DNA of 64,000 nt from NCBI RefSeq assembly GCF_030373265.1, contig NZ_JAUCZC010000005.1:103541-167540 (forward strand), in the 5' to 3' direction. The translations under genes were made by a program, and so were the position numbers. A model generated the notes under the pieces. That model was not told the origin of the DNA. It was given only the letters and a program-made list of their open reading frames with translations, and ran no database searches. This stretch comes from Blastomonas sp. GTDB taxonomy: Bacteria > Pseudomonadota > Alphaproteobacteria > Sphingomonadales > Sphingomonadaceae. Positions 18,706 to 27,978 of this stretch are shown one piece after another; position 1 is the stretch's first letter, and each line of letters starts with the position of its first letter.

Positions 18706-20828
18706 CAAAAGGCCCTCGCGGCGATCTTGCGCGCCGAGCGGCGCTGCAGCGCGCTGATCACCCAGCCGCGCAGGCGCTGGCGGATGCGGTCGGCACGGTT
18801 GGGGTTGGAGATGACATGCGCCTTGTAGAAAGACGGGCACAGCACCGCAGCATGGCTGACTTCGCCGCACACGCCGCAGCCGACACAGCTGTTCTCGACA
18901 TGCGCGACCGGGTCCTGCCGCAGCGGGTCCGGGTTGGCGCGGATGGTGAGCGACGGACATCCCGACAGCCGGATACAGCTATGGTCGCCGGTACAGGTGT
19001 CGGGATCGACGCCGAAACGCTCGCGCACCACACGCTGGCCCGATTTGAGCGCCTTGGCGATCTGCGGCTTGATCCGGCGCTGGCGGTTGAGCTGGCATTC
19101 GGACTGCGCGACCAGCACTTTGGGGCCTTTGTCCGGCGAGGTCAGCGCGTCGTGGATCGCATCGCGCATCCCGGCGACATCATAGGTGCGCGTGCGGGTC
19201 TTGGCCCAGGTAATGCCCACGCCGCGCACCGCCTTTTCGATCGGGTTGTTGGTCTTGCGTTGCGGTGTCGTGGCTTTGGAAGACAGAATGTCCTGCCCGC
19301 CCGTCGCGGCCGAATAGCCGTTGTCGACGATGATCGTCAGATTGTCGTCCTGGTTGAACACCGCGTTGCCGATGCCCGAGGTCAGGCCGTTGTGCCAGAA
19401 GCCGCCATCGCCCATGATCGCTACCGCACGCTTGCCCTCGGGCTTGAACGCCGATGCGCCCGCGGTGCCGAGGCCATAGCCCATCGTCGTGTTGCCGATG
19501 TGGAACGGCGGCAGGATCGAGAACAGGTGGCATCCGATATCGGCCGACACATGGAGCTCGCCGATATCCTTCTGCACCAGCTTCATCGCCGAAAAGATCG
19601 GGCGCTCGGGGCACCCGGTGCAGAACCCCGCCGGCCGCTGCGGCACGGCGGTCGGGGGCAGGGCGGGGGGCTGGACCGGCATTTCCGCCGGCGCCCGGTC
19701 AGGGGCATGTGCCCGCAGGAACTTTGCGACACCCTGCTTGATGACATCGGCGGTGTACTCGCCAGAGCGCGGCAGCATGTCCTTGCCCGCAATCCGGGTG
19801 TTGAGGTCTGCACGGCGGACCAACGTGTTGAGTTCGTGCTCGATGAACTCGGGCTGGCCTTCCTCGACGATCAGCACCGCGCTCTTGCCCGCGCAGAACG
19901 CCTGTACCTCGTCCGGGATCAGGGGATAAGTGACGTTGAGCACGTAGACCGGCAGCACGGCGTTGCCATACGCATCCGACAGCCCGATTAGCTCGAGCGC
20001 GCGGTTGAGCGAGTTGAACAGCCCGCCCTGCACGATGATTCCGATATCGTCCTGCGCGGTCCCGAAATGCTCGTTGAGGCCGTGGTCCTGAACATACTTG
20101 ATCCCGGCAGGCCAGCGCTTTTCGATCTTCTCGACTTCGTGCGCAAAGTTGGCGGGCGGCAGCACGATCCGGCTGGTGTCGCGGTGCGGCGTCTGCGCCG
20201 CCTCGGCGACGGTGAGCGGCGGGCGCCGGTTGTCGCGCGCAACAAAACTACCGGTCATATGGCAGGCGCGGACGCGAAGTTCGAGCATCACCGGCGTGTT
20301 CGAGGCCTCGGACAGCGCAAAGCCGTGCTCGACCATATCGACCAGCAGCGGCAGGCTGGGGCGCGGATCGATCAGCCACATCTGCGATTTCATCGCGAAG
20401 GCGTGGGTGCGCTCCTGCATGATCGAGGAACCCTCGCCGTAATCTTCGCCGACGATGATCAGCGCACCACCCGTGACGCCGCCCGAAGCGACGTTGGAGA
20501 GCGCGTCGGAGGCGACATTGGTGCCGACCACCGATTTCCACGCGACCGCGCCGCGCAAGGGGTAGTTCACCGAGGCAGCCAGCATGGCGGCGGCGGTCGC
20601 TTCGCTGGCGGAGCTTTCGAAATGAACGCCGAGGCCGGCCATCAGCTCGCTCGCATCGGCGAACACATCCATCAGATGGCTGATCGGCGAGCCCTGATAG
20701 CCCCCGACATAAGCGACCCCCGATTGCAGCAGCGCCTTGGTGACAGCCAGGATGCCTTCGCCTTCGAAGGCCTCGCCATCGCCGATCTTCAGTCGCTCGA
20801 CTTCAGCCTTGAAGGACCGTTCGGCCAT
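18705..20828 (-). CDS. Indolepyruvate ferredoxin oxidoreductase family protein (IorA-like, TPP and ferredoxin domains)
   Basis: 707 residues. The N-terminal pyruvate:ferredoxin-type domain (GGYQGSPISHLMDVF) is followed by a thiamine-diphosphate domain with MGDGGFWHNG and IVDNGYSAATGG, and a C-terminal region with two cysteine sets (CTGDHSCIRLSGC and CVGCGVCGEVSHAAVLC) for [4Fe-4S] clusters. It is the alpha subunit of a CoA-dependent 2-oxoacid oxidoreductase, cytoplasmic, passing electrons to a ferredoxin or other carrier. The gene lies 6 bases after the cyclase-family gene and overlaps the beta-subunit gene by one base, forming a three-gene operon. Confidence 0.9.
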   Translation of the reverse strand: MAERSFKAEVERLKIGDGEAFEGEGILAVTKALLQSGVAYVGGYQGSPISHLMDVFADASELMAGLGVHFESSASEATAAAMLAASVNYPLRGAVAWKSVVGTNVASDALSNVASGGVTGGALIIVGEDYGEGSSIMQERTHAFAMKSQMWLIDPRPSLPLLVDMVEHGFALSEASNTPVMLELRVRACHMTGSFVARDNRRPPLTVAEAAQTPHRDTSRIVLPPANFAHEVEKIEKRWPAGIKYVQDHGLNEHFGTAQDDIGIIVQGGLFNSLNRALELIGLSDAYGNAVLPVYVLNVTYPLIPDEVQAFCAGKSAVLIVEEGQPEFIEHELNTLVRRADLNTRIAGKDMLPRSGEYTADVIKQGVAKFLRAHAPDRAPAEMPVQPPALPPTAVPQRPAGFCTGCPERPIFSAMKLVQKDIGELHVSADIGCHLFSILPPFHIGNTTMGYGLGTAGASAFKPEGKRAVAIMGDGGFWHNGLTSGIGNAVFNQDDNLTIIVDNGYSAATGGQDILSSKATTPQRKTNNPIEKAVRGVGITWAKTRTRTYDVAGMRDAIHDALTSPDKGPKVLVAQSECQLNRQRRIKPQIAKALKSGQRVVRERFGVDPDTCTGDHSCIRLSGCPSLTIRANPDPLRQDPVAHVENSCVGCGVCGEVSHAAVLCPSFYKAHVISNPNRADRIRQRLRGWVISALQRRSARKIAARAF

Positions 20829-20834
20829 GGTGCG

Positions 20835-21614
20835 TCACGCCGCCACGAGGGCGAGAACGCGCAACGGGCTGCCCGACCCGCCCTTGATCTTGAGCGGTGC
20901 GGAAAAGATAACCGCCCCGGTCGCAGGCAGCTGATCGAGATTTTCGAGACATTGCAGGCCATAGCGCCCGGCGGCGTGGAACAATGTGTGCGCAGGATAG
21001 GCAGGCTCGAGCAAATGGGCCTGGCCAGCGTCGGTGCCAATGGTTTCGACCCCCAGGCCATGCGCATCGCGTTCATCGACGAGAAATTTCACCGCCTCGG
21101 CCGAGGGCCCGGGGGTATGCGCGCCATCCTTGCGGCGATTGGTATAGGCATCGACATCGCGCTTGGACCAATCGGTGCGCAGCATGATCCAGCTGCGCGG
21201 AGCAATTCGACCGTGCTCAGCCTCCCAGGCCTCGATATCGGCGACGGTGAGCAGATAGTCGGGATCGGCAGCGGACTGCTGCGAGATGTCGATCACCACG
21301 GCAGGCGCGATGAAGTCGGCAGGGGGTACGGTATCGACCGCATTGTCGGCGAGATCCTTGCCGGTGATCCAGTGGACCGGCGCATCGAAATGCGTTCCGG
21401 TGTGCTCGCTGACGGTGAAGTTGTTCCAGTACCACGCGACACCGCGTTCGTCGTAGCGCGAGATCTCCTCCTGGCTGAAGGCCGCGCACTGACCGAACTC
21501 GGGCGGGAGGACAAGGGTGGGCGTGTCAGGCGACAGCGTCTGGGTCAGATCGACCGTACGAATGGCGCCCGATGCGACCGCGCCTGCGAGCTGCTGAAGA
21601 ATCTCGGTGGTCAT
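20835..21614 (-). CDS. Cyclase family metal-dependent hydrolase (isatin hydrolase/kynurenine formamidase type)
   Basis: 259 residues of the PF04199 cyclase fold with the metal-binding signature HTGTHFDAPVHW. Characterised members are kynurenine formamidase and isatin hydrolase, both opening an amide next to an aromatic amine. I prefer isatin hydrolase because the gene is in one operon with an aryl-2-oxoacid oxidoreductase that could use isatinate. Two ATGs compete: 21620 and 21614; the aagggg ribosome binding site is adjacent to the first but properly six bases before the second, so 21614 is chosen. Five 16-bp tandem repeats lie immediately upstream. Confidence 0.87.
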   Translation of the reverse strand: MTTEILQQLAGAVASGAIRTVDLTQTLSPDTPTLVLPPEFGQCAAFSQEEISRYDERGVAWYWNNFTVSEHTGTHFDAPVHWITGKDLADNAVDTVPPADFIAPAVVIDISQQSAADPDYLLTVADIEAWEAEHGRIAPRSWIMLRTDWSKRDVDAYTNRRKDGAHTPGPSAEAVKFLVDERDAHGLGVETIGTDAGQAHLLEPAYPAHTLFHAAGRYGLQCLENLDQLPATGAVIFSAPLKIKGGSGSPLRVLALVAA

Positions 21615-21621
21615 GCTCATC

Positions 21622-21701
21622 CCCTTGTATTGGTTGGCCCTTGCATTGGTTGGCCCTTGCATTGGTTGGCCCTTGCATTGGTTGGCCCTTGTACTGGTCG
21701 G
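21622..21701. repeat. Five tandem copies of a 16-bp repeat upstream of the cyclase gene
   Basis: Unit CCCTTGCATTGGTTGG on the + strand; units 2-4 (21638-21685) are identical, unit 1 has T for C at position 7, and unit 5 has three changes. On the - strand (coding direction) the identical units carry an ATG followed by CAAGGG. The array ends one base from the second ATG of the cyclase gene and includes its ribosome binding site, so copy number could affect translation. Sixteen is not a multiple of three, so gain or loss of a unit shifts the frame of any upstream start. Confidence 0.9.
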
Positions 21702-21732
21702 CCTTGATCTGGGCGGAATGTGAAAGATTAAA

Positions 21733-21746
21733 CTTGCAGATGCAAG
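21733..21746. promoter_or_regulatory. Perfect palindrome CTTGCA-GA-TGCAAG
   Basis: A 14-bp palindrome between the 16-bp repeat array and the stop of the TPR/2OG gene (21764), in the likely promoter of the cyclase-IorAB operon. Its half-site CTTGCA recurs in repeat units 2-4. MarR-type and similar dimeric regulators bind such sites; no regulator is proven. Confidence 0.5.
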
Positions 21747-21763
21747 TATATTCGGACGCTGTT

Positions 21764-23578
21764 TCAGTCTGCCGGAACGATGTCGAAAGCGATGGTGGTG
21801 CGATGCGCCGTATCGGCAAACGGAACCGTGCCGTGGTAGAAATAGGATGGAAACAGCACCAGCAGGCCTGGCTGAGGCCGGACCTGCTGCAGGATCTGTT
21901 CGCGCTCGCCCAAATGCATACCGGTCTCGCCGAACTTGAGCCAGCCGCTGTGGCCATCGGCGACGGCATCGGGAACGGCAACATAATACACAGCGCTGAT
22001 CCAGCCTTCGGGATGGATATGGTTGGTATGGTGCCCTCCGTCGCTCAGCCGCACCGACCACGACCCGGAAAACGCGAAGGCCGTGGTTTTGCGCGAACTG
22101 AAGGGGTGGGTGGCGTCGTCTGGCAGCGCCAGAATGTAGCGGCGCACCGCCCGTTCGATCATCTCTCGCACCGGTTCGATCTCTGGCAGGGTGCGGGCAA
22201 ACAGGTCGTCCGTGGTCTGCGTGCCGCCGCGCAGCGTCTGCTCGAGCGGATGGTGCCGACCTGTATGCAAGGCATTCAGCGCGGCATCGAGGTCTTGGTT
22301 GAATGTATCGGTTTGTCCGTTGTCCGGCACCAGCAATTGCGTCCCGATCAGCGCCGGATCCATCAGCCATCTTGCCCGCACATCGCCGGTGAGCCGCCAG
22401 ACCAGGGCCTGCAGCGCCAGCGCCTGCTGGTCTGTCGGGTCGTTCGCAAGCAGGCGTGCGATGCGCGGAGCGGCACTGTCGAGTGCGCCGCAGATCACCA
22501 GACAGCGTGCGGATTCGCGCAGCGCTGGGGCGTGGTCAGCGTCCAATGCCAATGCCGCCGCGAAGGCGGCGAGGGCGTCGTCCGGTCGGCCAGCAGACCA
22601 CAGGGCCCGCCCCTGCTCGCAGCGCAGATCGGCGCCGCCTGTTCCGCCGGTCGCTGGACCGTCCAGAAGCGCCGCGGCCTGATCGGCATGGCCGCAAAGC
22701 GTGAGACGGTTGGCCAGGCCGCACAGCAAGGCCGCATCATTGGGGCTGTCCGTCAAGGCCTGGCGATAGCTGTCGAGATGGCCCTGGCTATCGCCCTGTT
22801 GCCACAGCATCCGGCTGAGCGAATCGTGGATCGAGGCGTCGCCTGGCGTCAACGCAATGGCACGACGATAGGCGGCCGCGGCCTCGTCAAACCGCCCCAG
22901 ATCCTGCAGGCAGTGGCCCAGATTATAGGGAATGACTGCCTCGCCGGGAGATCGTGCCTCGCAATCCCTTAACAGGGGCAAAGCATCGCTGGCACGTCCC
23001 GCCAACCGCAAGGCGACCGCGAGATTGTGCATCCATGGCGCATGACCGGGGCGCAAGGTAAGAGCGCTGCGGTATGCGTCGATCGCGCCGCGATTGTCGG
23101 ACATCGCAGCGCAAGCTTGGCCCTGGACTGCCCAGGCGCGCGCAGAACCGCCATCGGTTGCGGTCAGCGGCGCGAGCGTTGCCTTTGCCTCGGACGGCTG
23201 GTTCAGTGCGATCTGCGCCAGCGCCAGATTGATCCGGGCCTCGGCATAATCGGGCATCAGCGCTAGCGCCTGCTGGTAGGCATTGGCCGCGGCGCCGTGA
23301 TCGCCGAGATCCTTGAGGCTGTTGCCCAGATTGTTGAGAACATGCGGCTGATTGGGCTGCTGGGCCAGCGATTGGTGAAAATAGTCTGCGGCCAAGCGGT
23401 GGTTTCCACGCTGCCGCGCGACCATTCCCATCAGCTGGAGCGCATCGGGCTGGTTTGGCGCGATTGCCAGTAGACGGCCAAGCAGAGCCTCGGCGTCATC
23501 AAGGCGGCCCGATCTGGCCATCGCCATCGCCTGGTTAAGCCAGTTGCCCAGGTCGGCCTGTGAGCGTGTCCGTTCCAC
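21764..23578 (-). CDS. TPR protein with C-terminal 2OG-Fe(II) oxygenase domain
   Basis: About 604 residues. The first ~370 are tandem tetratricopeptide repeats (for example NQPDALQLMGMVARQRGNH and NDAALLCGLANRLTLCGHADQ). The last ~200 form a double-stranded beta-helix oxygenase with HTNHIHPEGWISAVYYV, a second ligand in FPSYFYHGTVPF and an Arg in RTTIAFDIVP that would hold 2-oxoglutarate. Such fusions are usually labelled putative 2OG-Fe(II) oxygenase; targets are unknown, possibly protein side chains. GTG 23578 is preceded by gggag at good spacing; ATG 23527 is the next choice. It has its own unit, 144 bases upstream of the cyclase operon. Confidence 0.82.
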   Translation of the reverse strand: MERTRSQADLGNWLNQAMAMARSGRLDDAEALLGRLLAIAPNQPDALQLMGMVARQRGNHRLAADYFHQSLAQQPNQPHVLNNLGNSLKDLGDHGAAANAYQQALALMPDYAEARINLALAQIALNQPSEAKATLAPLTATDGGSARAWAVQGQACAAMSDNRGAIDAYRSALTLRPGHAPWMHNLAVALRLAGRASDALPLLRDCEARSPGEAVIPYNLGHCLQDLGRFDEAAAAYRRAIALTPGDASIHDSLSRMLWQQGDSQGHLDSYRQALTDSPNDAALLCGLANRLTLCGHADQAAALLDGPATGGTGGADLRCEQGRALWSAGRPDDALAAFAAALALDADHAPALRESARCLVICGALDSAAPRIARLLANDPTDQQALALQALVWRLTGDVRARWLMDPALIGTQLLVPDNGQTDTFNQDLDAALNALHTGRHHPLEQTLRGGTQTTDDLFARTLPEIEPVREMIERAVRRYILALPDDATHPFSSRKTTAFAFSGSWSVRLSDGGHHTNHIHPEGWISAVYYVAVPDAVADGHSGWLKFGETGMHLGEREQILQQVRPQPGLLVLFPSYFYHGTVPFADTAHRTTIAFDIVPAD

Positions 23579-23756
23579 CTCGGCTCCCGCATCCGCGCCC
23601 TATCCCATGATCGGCGGGCGCGATGCAGCCAAGCAAACTGCACACGGAGCGTCAAGCTATTCGCGCATTAATTCACGTGCAAATTCACCTGTTTCAACAC
23701 CCGATCGGGCTGGCGGGGTCGGGATGTGCAAGCGACACCGCCGCATCATCCGATGC

Positions 23757-24278
23757 TTATTCGATCGGCAGTTTGCCAAGATTGTCGCTGATCTTCTTCA
23801 ACGTTCGAAGAAGATGGGCGATGTCCCGGTTGTTGATCCCCGCCATTGCACGGGTAAACTGCCGCCCGACGATCGGGGTCAACTTGCGCAATGTCTGCTG
23901 TCCGGCCGCGGTCAAAGTGACTTCGGTGATCCGGTTGTCTTCTGGATTCGATTCAGTTGAGACCAGCCCCTGTTCGATCATCCGGTCGATGATCCGGCTG
24001 ATGGTCGAGCGTTTGGTCAAGGCCGCCTCGGCAATCGTCCCGATACTTGCGGGCTGGTGCTCGCGCAGCACCGTCATCACGCGATAGATCGGCTTGGACA
24101 CCCCGTGCTTGTGCAGCACCTTGTCCATATCCTCGTGATATTTGAAGTCGGCATGCGCCATCAGGTAGAATGGCGAGTTCTCCAGGCGGAATGTTGGACT
24201 GCTCGGGTCATAATCGCCGCGATTTTCCACGTTCTCCCCTTCCTGCTGCGTCGATGCTGTTTTCGACCTAGTGCTCAT
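23757..24278 (-). CDS. MarR family transcriptional regulator (second)
   Basis: 173 residues: an N-terminal tail of ~35 residues, then the winged-helix domain with ASIGTIAEAALTKRSTISR as the recognition region and NPEDNRITEVTL as wing. It is divergent from the M24 peptidase gene at 24630; the 351-base gap holds at least one perfect palindrome (24351-24364) but no gene. Candidate targets are itself, the M24 gene and perhaps the cyclase-IorAB operon. ATG 24278 is the only good start. Confidence 0.88.
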   Translation of the reverse strand: MSTRSKTASTQQEGENVENRGDYDPSSPTFRLENSPFYLMAHADFKYHEDMDKVLHKHGVSKPIYRVMTVLREHQPASIGTIAEAALTKRSTISRIIDRMIEQGLVSTESNPEDNRITEVTLTAAGQQTLRKLTPIVGRQFTRAMAGINNRDIAHLLRTLKKISDNLGKLPIE

Positions 24279-24350
24279 GTGTTTATCAAAAGCCTTAATT
24301 GATCAAGCGGTTCCATCGGCATGGACCGGGTAGGAAGGTCGAATTAGCCG

Positions 24351-24364
24351 AATACATGTGTATT
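24351..24364. promoter_or_regulatory. Palindrome AATACA-TG-TGTATT in MarR/M24 intergenic region
   Basis: A perfect 6+2+6 palindrome, 73 bases upstream of the MarR start and 266 bases upstream of the M24 start. It could be the autoregulatory operator of the second MarR protein. The remainder of 24279-24629 contains no open frame worth calling. Confidence 0.45.
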
Positions 24365-24629
24365 TGCACTGAGTTATAGCCGCTGACGGATTGAAAATGA
24401 ATGGATGTCCCGATGGAAATCCAGCGTGCGCGCTACAGTCCGGATCGCGTGCGTCAAGCGATTGCAGCGGGCAATGCGGTCAACGGAGGGGAAGGCAGGT
24501 CCAGACTGCGGAGCCCTGGCAATCTGCAGCGATTTAAGAAATTGACAAGAATCGCGTGAAGTTGGATGTAATTTGACGGAACAAGTTGCGCTTCGGGCCT
24601 ATGGTCCGTTGGGCGGTAGGGAGGTTGCC

Positions 24630-25955
24630 ATGCGTCAAATGCGTTCGGGAATAGGCACGCTGCTCGCAGTGTCGCTCGCCATGGCGGCGAGCGCGCCTGC
24701 TGATGCGCAAGAAGCGCGGCAGCGTTGGGAACAATTGTGCCAGATCCGCAAGGACAAGCTTGATCTTGTTCTCCCCGAAGCGATGCGCGAGAACGACATC
24801 GACATGTGGATCGTGGCTTCGCGCGAGGGTCACGACGACCCGAATGCGGCGTTGCTTGGCGGTGGCTATGTCGGCGATGTCGGGCTTTATGTGTTCACGG
24901 ACCGGGGAGCGGGCCGCATCGAACGGGCTGCGATGGGGGTCGGAGGAGCGGCGTTCGACCAGTGCCCGCTCTATGATATCAAACAGTCGCCTGCAGACCT
25001 TCGCGCCTTCGTTGAACAGCGCAATCCGAAGCGGATCGGCATCAACATCGCCAGCGAGATCGGCACCGCCGATGGGCTGAGCCATTCGCTGCACGAAAAG
25101 CTGCGCGAGGTGCTGGGTCCCGATCTGTCTTCGCGGCTGGTTTCGGCTGAAAAGCTGGTATCCGACTTTCGCGGGCGCCATACCGTCTCCGAAATTGCGG
25201 CCTTTGCGCGCGCGGGCGAGTATTCGCGCACCATCGCAGAGCGCGCATTCTCGAGCGAGGTGATCACCCCCGGCAAGACCACCACCGGCGACGTTGCCTG
25301 GTGGATGATGGAACAGTTGCACAAGGAAGGCCTTGGCAACAGCTTCGGCATCCCCAGCATCTATGTTCTGGGCCCGGGCCCGCGCGGGCCGGTGTCCGGC
25401 GACCATATCATCCAGCGCGGCGACCTGCTGACCATGGACTGGGGGGTGAACTACCTCACCGCCTATACCGACATGAAGCGCATGGCCTATGTGCTGAAAG
25501 CGGGCGAAAATGCGCCGCCTCCTGGTGTGCAGCGCGCCTTCGACAAGGCGCTCGAAATCCGGCGGATGATCCTCGATGTGGTCAGGCCGGGCGTGACCGC
25601 AGGCGATGCGCTTGCCGCGGTCAACCGCCAGGTTGCGCAGACGCCGGGGCTCGCCTTGGGGCGCTATGATGACCCCGTCGCCGATCCCAAGGTTTCCGAT
25701 GTCGTCATCGGCAGCCATTCGGTGGGCGATCTGGGGCACGGCTCGGGCCCGTCGATGGCGGACTTCAATCCGCTGCGGATGACGTACACGCTGCGCCCGA
25801 GCAACTTCCTGTCGATCGAGCTGTTCCTCTACACCCCGGTGCCCGAGTTCGGCGGACGCAAGATCAAGATCCCGCTCGAGGACAATGGCGTGGTGACGCA
25901 GAGCGGGCTGGAGTGGGCCTATCCCCCTGCCAGCCGCATCCTGCTGGTCAAATAA
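24630..25955 (+). CDS. Secreted M24 family metallopeptidase (Xaa-Pro aminopeptidase-like)
   Basis: 441 residues with a signal peptide ending APADAQ. The pita-bread fold carries the two-metal ligand set: MDWGVNYLTAYTDMKRM gives the Asp-x10-Asp pair, GDLGHGSG the His, and IELFLYTPV and LEDNGVV the two Glu. Most M24 members remove an N-terminal residue before proline; here it would act in the periplasm. ATG 24630 lies behind gtagggagg; the longer frame from 24573 would bury the signal peptide. Monocistronic, convergent with the glutaryl-CoA dehydrogenase gene. Confidence 0.87.
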   Translation: MRQMRSGIGTLLAVSLAMAASAPADAQEARQRWEQLCQIRKDKLDLVLPEAMRENDIDMWIVASREGHDDPNAALLGGGYVGDVGLYVFTDRGAGRIERAAMGVGGAAFDQCPLYDIKQSPADLRAFVEQRNPKRIGINIASEIGTADGLSHSLHEKLREVLGPDLSSRLVSAEKLVSDFRGRHTVSEIAAFARAGEYSRTIAERAFSSEVITPGKTTTGDVAWWMMEQLHKEGLGNSFGIPSIYVLGPGPRGPVSGDHIIQRGDLLTMDWGVNYLTAYTDMKRMAYVLKAGENAPPPGVQRAFDKALEIRRMILDVVRPGVTAGDALAAVNRQVAQTPGLALGRYDDPVADPKVSDVVIGSHSVGDLGHGSGPSMADFNPLRMTYTLRPSNFLSIELFLYTPVPEFGGRKIKIPLEDNGVVTQSGLEWAYPPASRILLVK

Positions 25956-25973
25956 GCGCGGCGGCGCGCGCGA

Positions 25974-27149
25974 TCAGAAGGCGGGAATGCCCGTGATCGC
26001 GCGGCCCAGGATCAGCGCGTGGACGTCATACGTGCCTTCGTAGGTGTTGACGGTTTCCAGGTTCATCGCGTGGCGCATCACCTGATATTCGCCGCTGATG
26101 CCGTTGCCGCCCAGCATGTCGCGCGACATGCGCGCGATCCCGAGCGCCTTGTCGACATTGTTGCGCTTGACGATCGAGATCATCTCGGGCGCGAACTGGT
26201 CTGAATCCATCAACCGGCCGACCCGCAACGACGCCTGCAGCGCGAGGGCAATGTCGGTTTCCATGTTGGCGAGCTTGTTCTGGAACAACTGCGTCGCTGC
26301 AAGCGGGCGGCCGAACTGGTGCCGGTCGAGGCCATATTGCCGTGCGGTGTGGAAACAGAATTCGGCAGCACCGATCGCGCCCCAGCTGATGCCGTAACGC
26401 GCGCGGTTGAGGCACGAGAACGGCCCCTTGAGGCCCTCGACATTGGGCAGCAACGCGTCGTCCGGAACCTCGACCTCATCCATCAGGATCATGCCGGTGA
26501 TCGAGGTGCGCAGGCTGAGCTTGCCTTCGATCTTGGGCGCGGACAGGCCGTCCATGCCCTTGTCCAGCACGAAACCCCGGATGGCGCCATTGTGCGCATC
26601 GGACTTGGCCCACACCACGAAGACATCGGCCAGCGGTGCGTTGGAGATCCACGTCTTGGCGCCGCTGATGCGGTAGCCGCCATCGATCTTGGTCGCGCGG
26701 GTGCGCATGCCGCCGGGGTCGGATCCTGCATCGGGCTCGGTCAGCCCGAAACAGCCGATATACTCACCGCTTGCGAGCTTGGGCAGATAGCGCAGCTTCT
26801 GGTCTTCCGAACCGAAGGCATAGATCGGGTACATCACCAGGCTGGATTGCACGCTCATCATCGAGCGATAGCCCGAATCGACCCGCTCGACCTCGCGCGC
26901 CACCAGGCCATAAGCGACATAGGATGCGCCAACGCCGCCATAGGCCTCCGGGATGGTCGGGCCGAGCAGGCCGAGCGCGCCCATTTCGCGGAAGATCTCC
27001 GGGTCGGTGGTCTCGTTGGCGAAGGCATCGATGGCGCGCGGCGCGAGCCGGCCCTGCGCATAGGCTTGTGCGGCGTCGCGGATCATCCGCTCGTCTTCGT
27101 CGAGCTGGGTGTCCAGCAGAAAGGGGTCGGCCCAATCGAACGTCTGCAT
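25974..27149 (-). CDS. gcdH: Glutaryl-CoA dehydrogenase
   Basis: 391 residues, the usual length. The sequence [21 protein letters not shown] and the C-terminal [19 protein letters not shown] are characteristic of glutaryl-CoA dehydrogenase rather than short-chain acyl-CoA dehydrogenases; Glu371 in YEGTYD is the catalytic base. It converts glutaryl-CoA to crotonyl-CoA and CO2 using FAD, in the cytoplasm. As last gene of the aromatic acyl-CoA operon, 17 bases after a RidA gene, it would finish degradation of a C7 dicarboxyl-CoA left after ring opening. It could also serve lysine or tryptophan breakdown. Confidence 0.9.
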   Translation of the reverse strand: MQTFDWADPFLLDTQLDEDERMIRDAAQAYAQGRLAPRAIDAFANETTDPEIFREMGALGLLGPTIPEAYGGVGASYVAYGLVAREVERVDSGYRSMMSVQSSLVMYPIYAFGSEDQKLRYLPKLASGEYIGCFGLTEPDAGSDPGGMRTRATKIDGGYRISGAKTWISNAPLADVFVVWAKSDAHNGAIRGFVLDKGMDGLSAPKIEGKLSLRTSITGMILMDEVEVPDDALLPNVEGLKGPFSCLNRARYGISWGAIGAAEFCFHTARQYGLDRHQFGRPLAATQLFQNKLANMETDIALALQASLRVGRLMDSDQFAPEMISIVKRNNVDKALGIARMSRDMLGGNGISGEYQVMRHAMNLETVNTYEGTYDVHALILGRAITGIPAF

Positions 27150-27166
27150 GATAATGGTCCTTCGGA

Positions 27167-27577
27167 TTATGCGCTGGCGGGGGGAACGACCGCGGTGGTC
27201 TCGATCTCGACCCGGGCATCGGCCTCGACCAGGCCTGCGACCTGGACGACTGCCATGGCGGGGAAATTCCGGCCGATCAGTTCGCGATAGGCCTCGCCGA
27301 TCGCAGGTAGGCTGGCGATGTATTCGTCGCGGCTGGTGACATACCAGGTCATCCGCACGATGTGCTCGGGGCTGGCCCCGGCCTCTGCAAGAATGGCCAG
27401 GGTGTTGACCAGCACCTGGCGGAACTGCGTCCCCAGATCGTCTCCAACGATCCGTTCCTCGGCATCGAAGGCGACGACGCCTGCGGTAAAGACGAGGCGT
27501 CCGGTGGCGGCCACGCCATTGGCATAGCCACGCGGCCTCGGCCAGCCGGGGGGCAACAGGGTGTGATGGGCAGTCAT
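27167..27577 (-). CDS. RidA/YjgF family enamine/imine deaminase (first)
   Basis: 136 residues of the YjgF fold ([20 protein letters not shown] and the terminal [12 protein letters not shown]). Family enzymes hydrolyse reactive enamines or imines, releasing ammonia. In this operon the expected product of the flavin enzyme, an amino-oxo-cyclohexene carboxyl-CoA, is an enamine, so a dedicated RidA is logical (inference). ATG 27577 overlaps the thioesterase stop by four bases (ATGA). Confidence 0.85.
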   Translation of the reverse strand: MTAHHTLLPPGWPRPRGYANGVAATGRLVFTAGVVAFDAEERIVGDDLGTQFRQVLVNTLAILAEAGASPEHIVRMTWYVTSRDEYIASLPAIGEAYRELIGRNFPAMAVVQVAGLVEADARVEIETTAVVPPASA

Positions 27578-27978
27578 GCGCTTTCCTTGATCAGTCGTTC
27601 GTGCAATTCAGACGGCCAGGGGTGCGATTTGCCCTCGGCCAGTTGGGTGAGGACTTGGGTGTAACGGACGGTGAAACGCCGTTCGCCGTCGCAGTCGATG
27701 TCGACCGTCAGATCGATCGAGCTGCGCCCGACCCGGGTTACGCTGACCGCGAAATCAAGCATGTCACCCAAGCGGCTGGGCACCGCAAAGTCGGCGGTCA
27801 ATGTCACCGTCGGCAGACCGAGTCCCAGCACCATGTGCATCTCCCGCCGGTCGATGCCCAACACGGCGGCGGTCCAGTCTTCGATCGCCGCGTCGCACAG
27901 TTCGAAATACCGCGGATAGTAAGCGATGCCCGCAGGGTCGCAGTGCGCAAAGCGCAGCGGCAGGCAGGTGCGGAACAT
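27574..27978 (-). CDS. Acyl-CoA thioesterase, 4-hydroxybenzoyl-CoA thioesterase type
   Basis: 134 residues with the hot-dog fold and the motif [18 protein letters not shown], whose Asp is the catalytic residue of 4-hydroxybenzoyl-CoA thioesterases. It would hydrolyse an aryl- or ring-derived CoA ester, perhaps to release stalled intermediates and recover CoA. Start ATG 27978 overlaps the acyl-CoA dehydrogenase stop (TGATG). Confidence 0.88.
   Translation of the reverse strand: MFRTCLPLRFAHCDPAGIAYYPRYFELCDAAIEDWTAAVLGIDRREMHMVLGLGLPTVTLTADFAVPSRLGDMLDFAVSVTRVGRSSIDLTVDIDCDGERRFTVRYTQVLTQLAEGKSHPWPSELHERLIKESA

Noticed and set aside
17272..20828. Plain indolepyruvate ferredoxin oxidoreductase as final function
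   Set aside because: The family name fits, but no gene in the operon points to indolepyruvate and the adjacent isatin-hydrolase-type enzyme suggests another aryl 2-oxoacid; substrate left open.
21622..21701. CRISPR-like array
   Set aside because: The units are directly adjacent with no spacers and only 16 bp long, so this is a simple tandem repeat.
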